64,000 nucleotides of DNA from Pomphorhynchus laevis (GCA_012934845.2 WNNJ02001443.1:1-64000); one strand, 5' to 3'; positions 11,796 through 23,385 are shown, numbered from the stretch's first letter. A program made the numbers and translations. The notes: generated by a model from the letters alone, not told the origin.

Positions 11796-12480
11796 AAATT
11801 ATAATTATATTAAAATTACATAATATGTTATATTTATACTATTACATGTTTTTAGCTATATGTTTATTTTAAGCAGTGTACATACACATTTAAATATTTA
11901 TTTGTTACAATTCTAAGTTCGTAAATATATGATTTATTTATTTTTATGTAATTTCCAATTATTTAACTTATATTTAAATTTAAAATATCTGAAATACATT
12001 TAATACTGTTAAATTTAATAATTTGTATATTATATATTAATCAGTTTACAAATTGAGTTTTATGATTTTACTTTTTATTTTATATTTTATTAATAAAAAT
12101 AAAATAAAAATCATTTATGAACTATAATTTAAGTATAAAATTAATATTATTTTGCTATTTTAATTTTATGCTAAATAGTAAAACGTAAATTTTATAATTT
12201 ATTTTGCATCGATAGGCTGATTAAATTTAAACTGGTTCCAAAATATTAGCTACTGATCCGAAAAGTGCTTACAAACTAAATCAGTTTACGATTAGTTTGG
12301 AGAAATAGTAGAAAATTTATTTATTAAAATATATTTGATTAAAAAATATTTAGAATATATCTTTTCGAAAATAATAATATTTTTTTTAAATATATGCTGT
12401 TAATTTTGTTGAATTTACATGTTAGATATATTTAGTTATATATTGTACATATCATAAAATTATTTTTTAATAATTTAAAA
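11796..12480. other. AT-rich intron 2 sequence
   Basis: Very AT-rich, without recognisable coding sequence or repeats beyond simple A/T runs. Confidence 0.5.
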
Positions 12481-12732
12481 TACTCATTTCTGTCGTTAGC
12501 TATCGAGACACTTGGAGCACTTGGTCCTTCGGCCACTAAGTTCTTCCAGGATTTGGGAAAGAGACTAGGTCGGGTCACTGCAGACCAGCGCGCAGGTTCA
12601 TTTATCATACAGCGTCTAAGCGCTGCTGTTCAAAGGGGCAATGCGACGTGTATGCTTGAGGCGATTATTGCCGCGTTCGCTGCCCAGGCAGAAGGGGAAG
12701 TTCACAGACGAACAAGGAATGTTGTACGATAA
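12481..12732 (+). mobile_element. LINE C-terminal scrap (RLE-type tail)
   Basis: One open stretch translates as AIETLGALGPSATKFFQDLG, then KRLGRVTADQRAGSFIIQRL and SAAVQRGNATCMLEAII. The pattern TLG..GPSA..F...LG.RL...T...R...F..QR.S.A.QRGNA matches the extreme C-terminus of LINE proteins that end like the RLE-type copies in this window (compare STSGGMGIEAERLI...). GC content is far above its surroundings, marking it as an insertion. It is antisense to the Dicer gene. Confidence 0.6.
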
Positions 12733-12783
12733 TGACCAGGGCCGATTAGATGAAGACGTCATGGAGTAGAAGATCGTTTCTTG

Positions 12784-13023
12784 ATGAAATCGACTGAGAA
12801 TGAAATCGATACGTTGTCAGGAGAAACGACAGCTGGATGGGCAGAGGAAAGAGACGAAGACGAGAATGTTATCACTGACGGAGCTAGTGAAATTGTCTCA
12901 GTTGTAAGTGACGTGCAAGAACAATCACCAGAGGCAATACAGAATAACACAGACGAGAACGTGGATGTGGAACCGGATGAAAAGGGGAACGCAAACGAAG
13001 AAGGATCCGATGATAAACTATAG
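12784..13023 (+). CDS. Hypothetical acidic open frame
   Basis: About 79 codons (MKSTENEIDTLSGETTAGWA at the start, then many E, D, N and V residues: EERDEDENVITDG, EPDEKGNANEEGSDDKL). It follows the LINE scrap at 12481 within 60 bp and shares its higher GC content, so it may be part of the same insertion. The acidic repeats continue after the stop (GACGACGAGAGCAATG). No family recognised; it may be non-genic. Confidence 0.25.
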   Translation: MKSTENEIDTLSGETTAGWAEERDEDENVITDGASEIVSVVSDVQEQSPEAIQNNTDENVDVEPDEKGNANEEGSDDKL

Positions 13024-13099
13024 TAGAAGACGACGAGAGCAATGTGGATTCAACAACTGATGATAGTGCAGAGGACGATAAAACCAAGACAGCCAAGTT

Positions 13100-14068
13100 G
13101 ATTCATTTGAAAACATTGTGTTTTAACTTGATGTAAATTATATAAAATCATTAGAAAAAAATGATTTTTTTAATGAAATTGAAGATGAAAATAAACTTGG
13201 AGAATATTGAGATAGAGAAAACAAGCAGATTAAATACACAATAAACGAGTATATTGTTACTTCGTTGTAGCTATTAAATTGCTTTAATCGATTTGTTTGA
13301 TGTGTAAATAATTTAATTAAAATATAAGAACTTAAAAGATTGTGTTATTTATAAAATATTTAAATCAGTCTAATGTAATTTAGTGTATTATAAAAAATAC
13401 AATTTAATAAGTTGTAATAAATGTTTGATAGATGCCTTCTTTATCATCAGGTCTATTATTACATAAGGCGTGTAATATTGTGGAATAAACAATGACCATT
13501 AAATATATTTTGAATAAGTAGATATAATTTTGATTAAGAACAATGCACTGAAGCTATATCAAAGAATATATTACACAGCTGATGTGTTTTAAATCAATTG
13601 TGGACTTATTAATTAAAATGGAACGAATGAAATATGCTTTTAGTCAAAACATAAAGTAAATACAGTGTTATCATCAGAAAAAAATTGATTTTTAAATATT
13701 AGAAAACTTTTTACATATTTAAAAATTCGACTATACAAACATTGAATATAACTGATGTTTTCTCTCATCTATATATATATATATTTCGTCTGATGAATAA
13801 ACCAGTAACATTAGTATTTTGTAAGGATAATAATAAAAATCAATTTTTCAAATATAATAATAAAATATAATTGAATATAAATATCATTGAATATAATAAT
13901 CAAATATAATTTCAATTAGTTGGAAAAATGAATATGAAGGTATAATAGTTTACGGAACTAATATAATTCGAAATTATTACTTTAAATTGTTAATGCCACG
14001 CTTTAAATAATTAAACAATCAACGGGGATATAAAGAATAATATTTGTATATTGTGAGCAAGAAAATAC
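13100..14068. other. Rest of Dicer intron 2, no gene seen
   Basis: AT-rich sequence with a short (TA)n run near 13772-13784. No recognised coding sequence. Confidence 0.5.
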
Positions 14069-14234
14069 CTGTACAGACAAGAAATATTGTACGCTTTCCA
14101 CCTTGAGTTAGCTTAGTGCCCACAACTTGATTGGAAAGATGTTTAATAAGCATCACAGCAATGAAAGTTTTTCCGGAACCGGTGTGCAATGCTGCAATGA
14201 TATTTTTCTTGATAGCCAATTTAAAGAGACATGT
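14069..14234 (-). CDS. Dicer-like gene, exon 2: Walker A (motif I)
   Basis: A 166-bp exon (acceptor TTTTAG|ACATG, donor ACAG|GTATTT). It encodes TCLFKLAIKKNIIAALHTGS followed by GKTFIAVMLIKHL and later GKRTIFLVCT. ALHTGSGKTFIA is the P-loop of Dicer-type helicases, with the catalytic lysine in GSGKT present. It joins exon 1 across a 46-bp intron and exon 3 across a 2.7-kb intron, both in phase. Confidence 0.92.
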
Positions 14235-14280
14235 CTAAAATTCCAAAAAATTAAACTGCATCCGTTTGTTGATATCAAAC

Positions 14281-14343
14281 CTGATATTCATATGGATCTA
14301 TCTCCGGCTGAGAAATTGTTTCATTAAACGGAATGTTAACCAT
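14281..14343 (-). CDS. Dicer-like gene, exon 1: start codon and N-terminus
   Basis: First recognisable coding exon of a Dicer-family endoribonuclease, the enzyme that cuts long double-stranded RNA into small RNAs. It encodes 21 residues, MVNIPFNETISQPEIDPYEY plus Q, ending in the DPYEYQ that resembles the R.YQ before the helicase Walker A in Dicers. I chose this ATG because the family begins only a few residues before that point. An acceptor-like TTTCAG lies directly upstream, so either a 5' UTR intron ends here or a few residues come from an unseen exon. The six exons total 1,368 bp (456 codons). The helicase looks intact, with all visible motifs present; I cannot tell a Dicer-1 from a Dicer-2 type, although the full set of ATPase motifs and sequence style lean towards Dicer-2. 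Confidence 0.8.
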
Positions 14344-15230
14344 CTGAAATGAAACTATTCTTTGATCACAACTATTTTATATTAGATTAAACATTTTGAT
14401 GAGGTACAAACATCTATTAATGTTCTAAAAATAAGCTCGACCCCAAATTTAATAATTTAATTATTAATAATTATTAATTTAATTTTTTAATAATTTATTT
14501 AAAAATAATAATTATTTAATATTTTTAAATTATTAATTTTGAAAACTTAATAATTTAAAATTTATTTTAAAAATCATTTAATTTATAATCATTGCAATAA
14601 ATTACACACAACAAGTTATATTTAATAAGTGATTACTAGCAAAAGAATTGATAAAATCTTAACCCACTAATCCTATTGCTGGTAATCTTAATTAAATAAT
14701 GAGTATTTAGGTGATGTCAAACAAAAGTTATTACAATGACAATATTCACAAAATAGCTAAAAAATATATTTGACAAACTCAGACAAGGATCGTTTCCTCT
14801 TATTGTCAAACACAGTTCATTTTGGATCACGGACATGATGGCATGATGTCTAAATAAATTGCAGGTCAATAATCTTGCCAGTAGGTTACGAGTAACGTGG
14901 TTGCTGATTTTCAAAGCATCAACAACTTGATATAAGCAGGTTTAATAGAAACATTTTCAACGCAAGCGCAAGCACTACGTTTAAACATCTGAAAATCCTT
15001 CTGAATAACAAGGGAATCACAAAATGATAAGGTTTTTTTAATAATAAAATAAATCATGCACCTAATAGGATAAATCAACTTCAGAAAACACAAAACGTAA
15101 ATGTAAAGGATTTTAGTCACAAATTATTTGTTGTTGTCTTCTATAGTGATGAAGTGCGATCAGAACCCACCAGCTGATATCAACGCGACACTTTCCGATT
15201 GAGCAACTCAGGGTCTTTAACACAACTATA
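14344..15230. promoter_or_regulatory. Presumed upstream region of the Dicer-like gene
   Basis: Lies 5' of the first coding exon. It holds an A/T-only tract at about 14440-14600 (repeats of AATAATTTAATTATTAATAA) and no coding sequence. A promoter or 5' UTR exon must be here or further right, but no core element can be assigned from sequence alone. Confidence 0.3.
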
Positions 15231-15239
15231 AGGACCAAT

Positions 15240-16500
15240 CGGAGCGCACAATGGTCGATAGCCTCGACATGAGGAGCTTAAGAAATCATAGCTTTTACTC
15301 TAAGGGATGTCCATTTGAAAAGAAGACAAGTCGTGAGATTGCCCAGGTGCATCAGAGTCGCACTTGGGCACTCATTCTTAATGACAGACATTGGAACCGT
15401 TTCAGAGCCCATCTAGCTCGCTTAAGGACACCCTTGAGTTTATTCAAGTCGGATCCGGAAGTCCATTTAACCGTAATGGTAAACTCCAAGTATCTTTCGA
15501 TTGTGAAGACTGTGAGGGGTTGATTATTCCTAATGGAGGAGAGAGATGAAATTGCTAGTCTCTTTAACTTTTTCTTGATCGCATGGATGTCATGAAAAAC
15601 AATCACCTGAAATTTAGTGGAATTGATAAGACAATTTGAATGGGGTAACTGATATTTTAATCTTATAAAGAAACGGCGAATGTCAGATACTACATCTTTG
15701 CACCTGCGTCCAGAGAAGATGGTTTTGGTATCATCAGCATCTACCACTAGATGTTGATCAAGTCTAAAAATGTTTAAACATAACAATGGAGAAAGAAATA
15801 AAACAAATACAATAAGGAGAGCCTTTAGGCACACATGTGATTGCGTAGAACTGATGCCTATCAGGGCCGTCTACATAGAAGAATCACATGGTGTACAGCA
15901 ATATATCCACATTGTTAGCAATTCTCACAGGCAACCCGAGAAACCTAATAGAATAGATAACAAAGGGAATTGAGATGCTGTCAAATGCAGCAAAGAAAAT
16001 GCAGTAGTGTTAATAAGCACAGCCACAACAAGCTGATGACTGTTATCTTGGCAAAACTGATGTACGTAGCTATTGTTGAATGGATTAACCGATTTTTTAG
16101 ACTCATAAAAACCTGGTAGAATTAAATTTTGCCTACTTAAATGATCGCGGATTTTAAGGGTAAGCGCTTTTTCGTAATGGAGATTAGGGATATTTGAATC
16201 AGAAAGTGCCGCAGATCTTTAAGACTTGTAACTTGCCTCTTATTTGCATAAAATATTCTAAGGCTGATGTTAATAACTGCAATATCGGACGGGGCTAAAA
16301 TCATTGTAATATCGAATTCATTTCTCCGACTGTCTGTTAAAAGCTGGCAGACACGAGCGGAGAGTGCCGAATGGGTTCTGGAGCTTACAGGAAGTGGCCT
16401 CAAAGAATTCAGGATATCAGTAGCATATAACCTCTACTCCTGAAGTGACCCCGAGAAGCGATTAGTTAGAATAGGGAGTGAATCCATTATTATGAAGGGA
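15240..16500 (-). mobile_element. Degenerate LINE RT fragment
   Basis: On the minus strand a broken RT is visible: DADDTKTIFSGRRCKDVVSD (motif C ADDT), then QLPHSNCLINSTKFQVIVFH and later KLKGVLKRARWALKRFQCL, the usual order after RT motif C in APE-type LINEs. Upstream pieces at 16.0-16.1 kb resemble the region around motifs A and B. Many frame breaks; clade not assignable (R1/Jockey style). GC content is above the surroundings. Confidence 0.6.
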
Positions 16501-16568
16501 TAGTGACCCCTCTAAATCTTATCAAGTCCTATGTTACCAATCTAACCTGTTGCTTTCTCCCATTAGCA

Positions 16569-16652
16569 GACAAACTTCTACTTCTTGAATATCTTTTAAA
16601 AAGCATACTAGACAAACTTCTACTTCTTGAATATCTTTTAAAAAGCATACTG
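16569..16652. repeat. Exact 42-bp tandem duplication
   Basis: Positions 16569-16610 and 16611-16652 are identical apart from the final base (GACAAACTTCTACTTCTTGA... unit). The length is a multiple of three, but no real gene is seen here. Confidence 0.9.
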
Positions 16653-16809
16653 GGAAGTGTTAAGGCCAGTAATTTATGTCTTATCTCTTCTCAGAAAAAG
16701 TATATACCTAGAACTCAAATATTCTTTAAAGAGAGCATGTCTGAAGGATATTGAAGATTGGAAAGTTGTAGCATTTTGGCTAGGAGCTTAAGTTTTGTCA
16801 AAGTGGGAT

Positions 16810-17215
16810 CTAATGCCCAAGTTTTAGACTTTCAAACTTCGTCCATTTAATTCTTGTGTTGATCAATATTAGAAACAAGCTACAATTGATTAAACCCGCA
16901 AAGTCAAAAGGCAGGCAATGCCAGTGTTGACACAGTATGTCCCAATTGTATAATGGTAGTTCGCGTGCGACGTTTCGCACTCTTTGGCAATCATAGTAAC
17001 CTGCGGCAAAATTGTGCATGTATTCATCTATTTCTGGCCACCACACATAGTATCTAGCATTTGTTTGTATGGCTGTTTTTCCACGGTGTCCTTCGTGTAG
17101 TATTCACATAACGCATTGATGCATACTTCCTCGTATAACAATTCATTGTAGGGAAAGGTATGTGTAAACCGATAAAAGGTATATCGGTTTCGTGTAACAT
17201 ATATGGCCAACCAAA
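16810..17215 (-). mobile_element. Ty3-type (LTR retrotransposon) integrase fossil
   Basis: A fragment of an LTR-retroelement pol gene covering the integrase zinc-binding region and the beginning of the integrase core. No LTRs, gag or RT are attached. It is broken, with a few breaks, and looks old. A second fossil piece of the same kind lies at 22.06-22.47 kb. Confidence 0.7.
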
Positions 17216-17300
17216 TCGCAAGTATTGTATCATCTTTTAAATGAATTGTATCATTTTTCGCAAGTATTGTATCATCTTTTATTATCAGTTTAAACTATCT
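17216..17300. repeat. Short direct repeats
   Basis: CGCAAGTATTGTATCATCTT occurs twice (about 17217 and 17259), with a partial copy between. Non-coding. Confidence 0.7.
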
Positions 17301-17608
17301 TGTTATCTCTATTAACTACTTACAAACAGAATACACATTACTGCAATCTGTCGTATTATTGATTCGAGTATCCTACCGAATAATTTGTCGATAATTTTCA
17401 AGAAAATTTACAACTGTTTAAGCTAATATACAATCTGAAATACATACAACTAACGACTTGAGAAAGCTCCGACGGCTGCTTTGACGGCTGCACTTAAAAA
17501 ATTGTTGAGCTATTCTAACTACAAGATAAAATACACAATTCCCGAAGAACCTAAAAAACTTAAGAAACCTAAAGAAAAACCTAAATTGGAAGAACCTAAA
17601 CCTAAAAA

Positions 17609-17680
17609 CCTATACCAGAAGGTTTTTAGGTTTAGGGGCCGAAACCTATACCATAAGGTTTTTAGGTTTATGGGCCGAAA
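17609..17680 (+). repeat. 36-bp tandem repeat derived from a PLE end
   Basis: Two 36-bp units (17609-17644 and 17645-17680), CCTATACCAGAAGGTTTTTA... ending GGGGCCGAAA, followed directly by the PLE terminal sequence CCTGATAGCATAGCAG. Upstream, 17540-17608 is made of short CCTAAA-type repeats. The GGGCCGAAA part comes from the PLE end and seems to have been amplified. Confidence 0.8.
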
Positions 17681-17927
17681 CCTGATAGCATAGCAGTTCC
17701 TCCTGATGACCTCTAATTCTTATTCTGATACAACGTCTGTTATTTATTAGTCAATTCATAAAAATGACTTTTAAATTTCAACTTTTTATTTTAACTTGAT
17801 TTAAATTATAGAAAATCTAAAAACAATTATTAATTTTATTATTTAATTATTACTTTTTGATTAAGCATTATTATGTTTTGTTTTGTTTATAATTATATTA
17901 AATACGTAGACTCAGTTAGCTGATTTA
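17681..17927 (+). mobile_element. PLE terminal repeat, solo
   Basis: Same terminal repeat as 5546-5812, from CCTGATAGCATAGCAGTTCC to CAGTTAGCTGATTTAA. No PLE coding sequence is attached. The CR1-like LINE begins immediately after it. Confidence 0.85.
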
Positions 17928-17998
17928 ACCTACACAATCCTTATTGAAATCTACACAAGAGACTTTACTCTGATAAAGTCTGAATATACATTCATTTA

Positions 17999-19172
17999 AT
18001 GGTCAAACAGAGGAAGACTACAAAGCGAGGTGATGCTGCCAAGTTTTTGGATTATCAGGTTCGGTGTTCAAGAGAAGATTGTTATGTGTGGACAAGTGTT
18101 TCAGTTCCCAGGGAAAAGAAAACAGCTTTGTCTAATGCATCTTTCTACTGCGGGTACTGCTGCGCATCTTTGATAAATGATTTGAAGACGGAATTTACAC
18201 CCATGGTTGTCGGTCAGTCGAGTTGTAATTCTCTTGGACCCATATCAGCTCCACCAATTTCAAAAAGCATAAGTGCCGGTCAAAGTAAGAAAGTTCTTAT
18301 TTATAAATCTACTAGGAATGTTGAAAATTCCAGTCATAGTGATGGAAGCTATTCTAAACTATATATATCCCTCCTCAAATCTTAACTCTATATATCCCTC
18401 CTCAATTCTTAACTCTATATATCCCTCCTCAAGTCTTGCAAATAATCCAATGAATATAGATTTAACTGTAGAGGGTGATACTATAGCCATGGATGTTCCA
18501 GTGCATTTACCCGATGTTAATAATGATGAAAATACACACTGTCAGGTTTTGAATCATGGTCATATGTTTGATAATGGGACTGTCAAAAAGAAGGAACAAG
18601 CGTCAACGATAAGTCAACATACACTATCCGCAGTGTCACGTGACAGTCTCGAATTGCAAATTGGTAATAATAGGAAACACACCGCTGATCGATGTAGATC
18701 TGTTATTCTGGCCAATGTAAGAGAATCTTTATTTGAGAACGCACAAGTACGTCTTAACGAGGACGTCCAGAGTGTGAGATTTATATTGACGCAGGTACTT
18801 GGTTCTTGCAATGTGGATATTGTCAAACGTGTTTAACTCGTTGCATTATTTCGACTGGGTAAGCGTGATACACTTAGTAATAGGCCGCGTTTACTCAAGG
18901 CCTTATTTAGGGAGCAGTCGCATGCAGAGTTAATTCTTAGGAATCCATATCGTTTAAAAGTATCCCATGTTAGTCTCTTGAAAGATCTTGACGCTCTTCG
19001 AAGGGAAAAATTGTCTCAAGCTAAGAAAGAACTCGCATCTCGTGTTGCACTTGGTGAGAGCAATCTATGTGTGCAAAATTTTCAAGTAGTGAGGCGACGC
19101 ATTCGAATCAGTTGGTCCCCACTAGATGTATCGCCTCTCATGAATGTGGAGGGTTTTGGCAAGGTCTTATAG
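17999..19172 (+). mobile_element. CR1-like LINE (CR1-A), ORF1
   Basis: ORF1 of a CR1-like LINE in two or three frames. The N-terminal part holds a zinc-binding pattern, VRCSREDCYVWTS followed by FYCGYCCASLIND, also seen in LINE-G ORF1 and at 52.5 kb. The middle is Ser/Asn-rich with three 9-residue repeats (LNSIYPSSI type). The 3' part (DTLSNRPRLLKALFREQSHA, then NFQVVRRRIRISWSPL) matches the ORF1 end before the EN at 34.6 kb. ORF1 proteins of this type bind RNA. At least two frame shifts make this copy inactive. Confidence 0.75.
18362..18442 (+). repeat. 27-bp tandem repeat inside ORF1
   Basis: Three units (18362, 18389, 18416) of TATATATCCCTCCTCAA(A/T/G)TCTT..., in frame with ORF1, giving repeated IYPSS motifs. 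The third unit is cut at its end. Confidence 0.9.
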
Positions 19173-19259
19173 CATATAAATGCCTAGCTGATTTGGGATC
19201 TGAAGTGTGTCAGATTGCTAGAGATGATATTACCACACGCACTGGTGTGGATAAAAGTC

Positions 19260-22050
19260 ATAGTATATTTTATTGTAATGTTCGGAGCTTGTTAAGTCGA
19301 TGAGCTAAAGTTTAGGATCGAGTCTGTTAATCCAATTATAGTTGGTATTACACAATCTTGGCTTAATTGTGATGTATCCGATGCTGAGGTATCCATCCCA
19401 GGCTATTATTTGTTCCGTAGTGATCGGATAGGGGGTAGGGGTGGTGGCGTAGCTCTCTTTATGAGAGACGAAGTTAAGGTGCGTGTTTTGAGTAAGTCGT
19501 CTATTGATAGAGTTGAGAGTTTGTGGTGTCAGGTGAAGTTTGATAAAAACTCACCCATCATACTGGGTCTTGTGTATCGTGCTCTTAAGGCAATATCTAA
19601 GAAACTTATTGAAGAGATAGAGTTGTATACGCGAGGAGATTGTGATACTGTGATAATTGGGGATCTGAATATGCCAGATGTTGAATGGACTTCGAATACA
19701 GTTCTTCCTACTTGTGATAGTGAATCTTGTGACCTTCTGGAGTGTTTTGCTTATTGTGGTCTTGCTCAATTTGTTGATGTACATACTCGCTTTTCAAGTT
19801 GTAGTTCTTCCCTTCTTGATCTTTGCCTATCGACAAACAGTCAATTAATCAGTAGTATCCAATATGATTCTCCTGTTGGTTTGTCTGATCACTGTGTAGT
19901 TAAAGTTTTGCTAAATATACAAATGAGGGTGTTTTATCATGCTCGGTACAAACGTCAGATTAATGTTTTTCGGGCGAACTATGATGTTATTACATCAAAG
20001 CTGCATAGAGTAAGTTGGCCTGATCCGGCTGCTGTCGGAGTTGACGAGGCCTGGGATCATTTTCGCGTGACGCTATATTCTCTAATGGTAAAAATCTCAC
20101 CTTTGAAGTCTAAGACTAGTCGGAAAAGCGCTCGCTGGTTTGATACTGAGCTGGCTACTGCGATGAAGGCTCGTGACTTCAGCTTCAAATGCTTTAAGGG
20201 TTGGTTTTGTGAATATGGTGTTTATAAGCAGGCGAGAAATTTCTTCAATTCTTTACAACGACATAAGCGCTATTTATTTGAAAATGGTCTAGCTCATAGT
20301 TGTAGACATGATCCCAAAGCTCTCTTTCTATATGTGAATAGTGGTATGAACGATAATAAAACAATTGGCCAATATTTGGATAGCGTTATTGAAGACGACC
20401 TTGCTGAGATGTTTTCAAGGCATTTTTACTTGTACAAAGAGACTACAAACGAGTATTCTGAACCTATCCAGAACAGTGAGACGATAAGAGGTGCTAGTGT
20501 TTCATATCCTAGTTTAGACATAGCTAATGTGATAACTCCTGAGAAAGTTTTAGCTGAACTGCATCGTCCTAAAGAGACAAACTCCAAAGGTGCTGATTTG
20601 TTACCTTCGATATATCTTCGTCGAATAGCAGACTCAATATGTACACCACTTTGTAACATATTTCGACAATCTATTATTGATACGACTCTTCCAAAAGAGT
20701 GGAAACAATCGATCATTTATCCCATCTTCAAAAAGGGTGATAGATCTTCAGTAGACAATTACAGACCAGTAAGTATTACTTGCTTATGTTGTAGAATGTT
20801 AGATCGAATTATACATGGTTATATGGTCAAGTTTTATAGTGAGAATAATGTAATAGCTTCTGAGCAACATGGTTTCCGTAAGGGTTATTCGACAGTTACT
20901 AATCTACTCGCAGCCCATCTTAATTGGTCAGCTAATAAAGCCGTATCCATCGCTTAGACCATAGATTCCTCCTTAATAAATTAGAGAAAAGTGACATTCA
21001 ATTTTTGCTTGTTAGATGGATTGAATCGTTTTTAAGCAATCGTAGTTATTGTGTGCATGTAGATAATTTTTACTCTTCTTCGCGGCCATGTAATATAGGG
21101 GTGCCTCAAGGTTCAGTATTGGGTCCATTGTTATTTAGTGTCTACATCAACGATCTCCCGGAATTTATTGATTTTTGGATGCTTTTATATGCAGACGATT
21201 TGAAAATCTGGCGGACAATTCGTTCACCCAATGATATAGTTAAACTGCCACGGGATATCGATTAAGTCGAAAATTGGGCTCTGCTCAATAGGTTGATTGT
21301 AAATATATCAAAATGCAAACATTTACGTGTTTGTGGCGGAAATGCTCAATCTTTAGCTAATTATAGCTTTCAAAGCAGTGATATAGAACGAGTAAACAAA
21401 TATAAGGACTTGGGGATAATCGGTCAACTTCGACGCACTTTCATTGCACTCAATCAATTTGCCCTACGTCCGCTAATCTTTGCTCATGTGTTAAGCCGTC
21501 TTCTATATGCTGCGCCGTGTGTGTATCCCCAAAATTCAAAAGAACATATTAGTTCAGAGAGGGTACTTCATAGAGCTACCAAGCTAGCACCGCAACTGAA
21601 ATTTTTGTCGTACCCTGATCGATTAAAAGCACTTAGACTTGAGACTGTCACGTGGACCCGCCGGTACATCGATATGAGTATGGTCTGGCAAATTCTTAAT
21701 GATTTGGATCATCCACTTCGAGATTGTCTTCATTTGCGCTCATCCAATATCCTCCGAGGCCATGGTTTAACCCTGCGACGTGAAAGGATAAGAAAATCAC
21801 GAGCTGTCCAATTTGATCGGCGAGTTGTATCTCTGTGGAATAGGCTTGGAGAGTCAACAGTGTGCAGTAGCAATATCAACGAATTCAAAAAGAAATTACG
21901 GATGGAGGATTCCATGGGGAAAGCTGCTTTTCCGTATTTGTGATACTTTTATTATATTTTCTTTTTTTCTGCAGTGAACCAGCCAATTTAGCCATGCTTT
22001 TATGTGCTGTTGAAACATTAATATTAATAATCTTACTAGTTGTGTATCAG
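19260..22050 (+). mobile_element. CR1-like LINE (CR1-A), ORF2: endonuclease and RT
   Basis: Begins with the APE endonuclease (IFYCNVRSLLS, then a frame shift, then GGRGGGVALFMRD, IIGDLNMPDVEW, GLSDHCVVKV) and continues to the RT: WKQSIIYPIFKKGDRSSVDN and EQHGFRKGYSTVTNL. The segment with RT motif A (catalytic Asp, usually DFSKAFD) is missing near 20,945. Motif B GVPQGSVLGPLLFSVYINDL and motif C LLYADDLKIW follow in another frame, then the C-terminal region (RLKALRLETV..., RGHGLTLRRERIRKSR, VVSLWNRLGES) to a stop at 21943. The 3' UTR ends TGAAACATTA plus (ATA)n at about 22020. It cannot be active because motif A is deleted. Confidence 0.9.
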
Positions 22051-22059
22051 CGTATGAGT

Positions 22060-22470
22060 CATTTCGGAGACCATGTAAGAATAGCTCACTATAATTTAGT
22101 TTCTCATCTTGGGCTACTAGAATGTTATCTTCGTTGTCGGCATTCTCGATATGACCGTCAGTAAAATTTATTGCTACTATCGACGATCGTGATAAAATAT
22201 CAGCTTAAACATTGTCCTCTCCTCTAATATATTTGATGTTATAGTTACACACTAATAGTTGCCACGCCAATCGAACCGACCTTGTATTAGTCATTTTTCT
22301 GAAATCTCGCGAGTCCCAAGAATACCAACTAACGGTTTGTGGTCAGTCCAGATTTAAAATTTTCTAACATACACGTAGTCATGAAAACGGCAAAAGGCAA
22401 AGAATAAGGACAAGGCTTCTTTATCAATAACTGAATAGTTTTCTTCTGCTGTTGATAGTACTCTAGATTA
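22060..22470 (-). mobile_element. Ty3-type RNase H fossil
   Basis: Read on the minus strand, this matches the RNase H domain and following linker of a Ty3-type LTR retroelement pol. No LTR, gag, RT or integrase core is attached. Broken, with several breaks; old. It may derive from the same family as the integrase fossil at 16.8 kb, but nothing joins the two. Confidence 0.65.
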
Positions 22471-22925
22471 TATATAGAGTGGAACTAAATAAATGAAAAT
22501 TTATTCGATAAAAAGATGCAGTTCAATATTTCAATAGCTGCTGCTATCTTCAGGAAACTTTGTTCGGATAGTGTAAACATGGGCTCGTGACAACGGCCTT
22601 CGATTAAAGCATTCAAGTGCGTCGTTCTATGCATAAGCACTGGCAATAGTAATCAGCGCTCAAATTATTTTCTTAAGGATCAGTTAATTGGACAGGCGGA
22701 ACATGCCAATGATCTTGGTGTGTGAATATCTTATGACTTATCGACTAAAAAACAGGGAGTACATGACCATACAAATCAATGTATTAGTAAGTTTTATCCC
22801 TCCTCGTTTGTTGCCCTTTCAAATTGATCTTTATAGTCACTTGCAAACGCATTTATTTCGAGTAACTTATTGTATAATTCTGAATGTACGTATCTGAGAT
22901 TTAAGGGCGAGGTAATTTAACTAGA
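22471..22925. other. Unassigned stretch
   Basis: No recognised gene or repeat. Confidence 0.4.
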
Positions 22926-22929
22926 TAAT

Positions 22930-23385
22930 GCAATTCTCCCAGCAACAAAGTTGATTCCTGCTCTCAAACACCTTCCTTACGACGACCAGTTGCTGTCACT
23001 TAACATGAATCGTGGGAGCAAAGAACGAGTTATAGTGACTTGTCTTACATGGAAAGCTTTACATATCCGTAGCCATATGTTAAGTAAGTTATTTATTGTT
23101 CGTTCCAGTAATGGATTATGTGGCAATTCACTGTGCTTAAATTGCCAGAGGATAACTCGCTCAGGAACGGTGCAATTCGGGCGAAGGACCATAAGTCATT
23201 GAAACTAACCGAATGGATAAATTGTACAAGCGCAGACAGCGGATGAGTTTAAAAAAATTTAAATATTTAACGTTGATATACCTTTTTCTGTTTTTATTTT
23301 ATTTATTTCTTGTTGATCTTATTGTGATCCAATTATGAGCTCTGCTCGTTATACATTATCTACGCATAATAATCTGAGAATGTAT
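22930..23385 (+). mobile_element. CR1-like LINE 3' fragment
   Basis: Encodes the end of a CR1-type ORF2: LKHLPYDDQLLSLNM, RGSKERVIVTCLTWKALH, IVRSSNGLCGN and a GTVQFGRRTISH piece, aligning with LPYNERLKKLGMVSI... and SRALRGH... of the copy at 50 kb. The 3' UTR has the GAGCTCTGCTC hairpin at 23337-23347 and a CATAATAATC tail. Confidence 0.75.
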
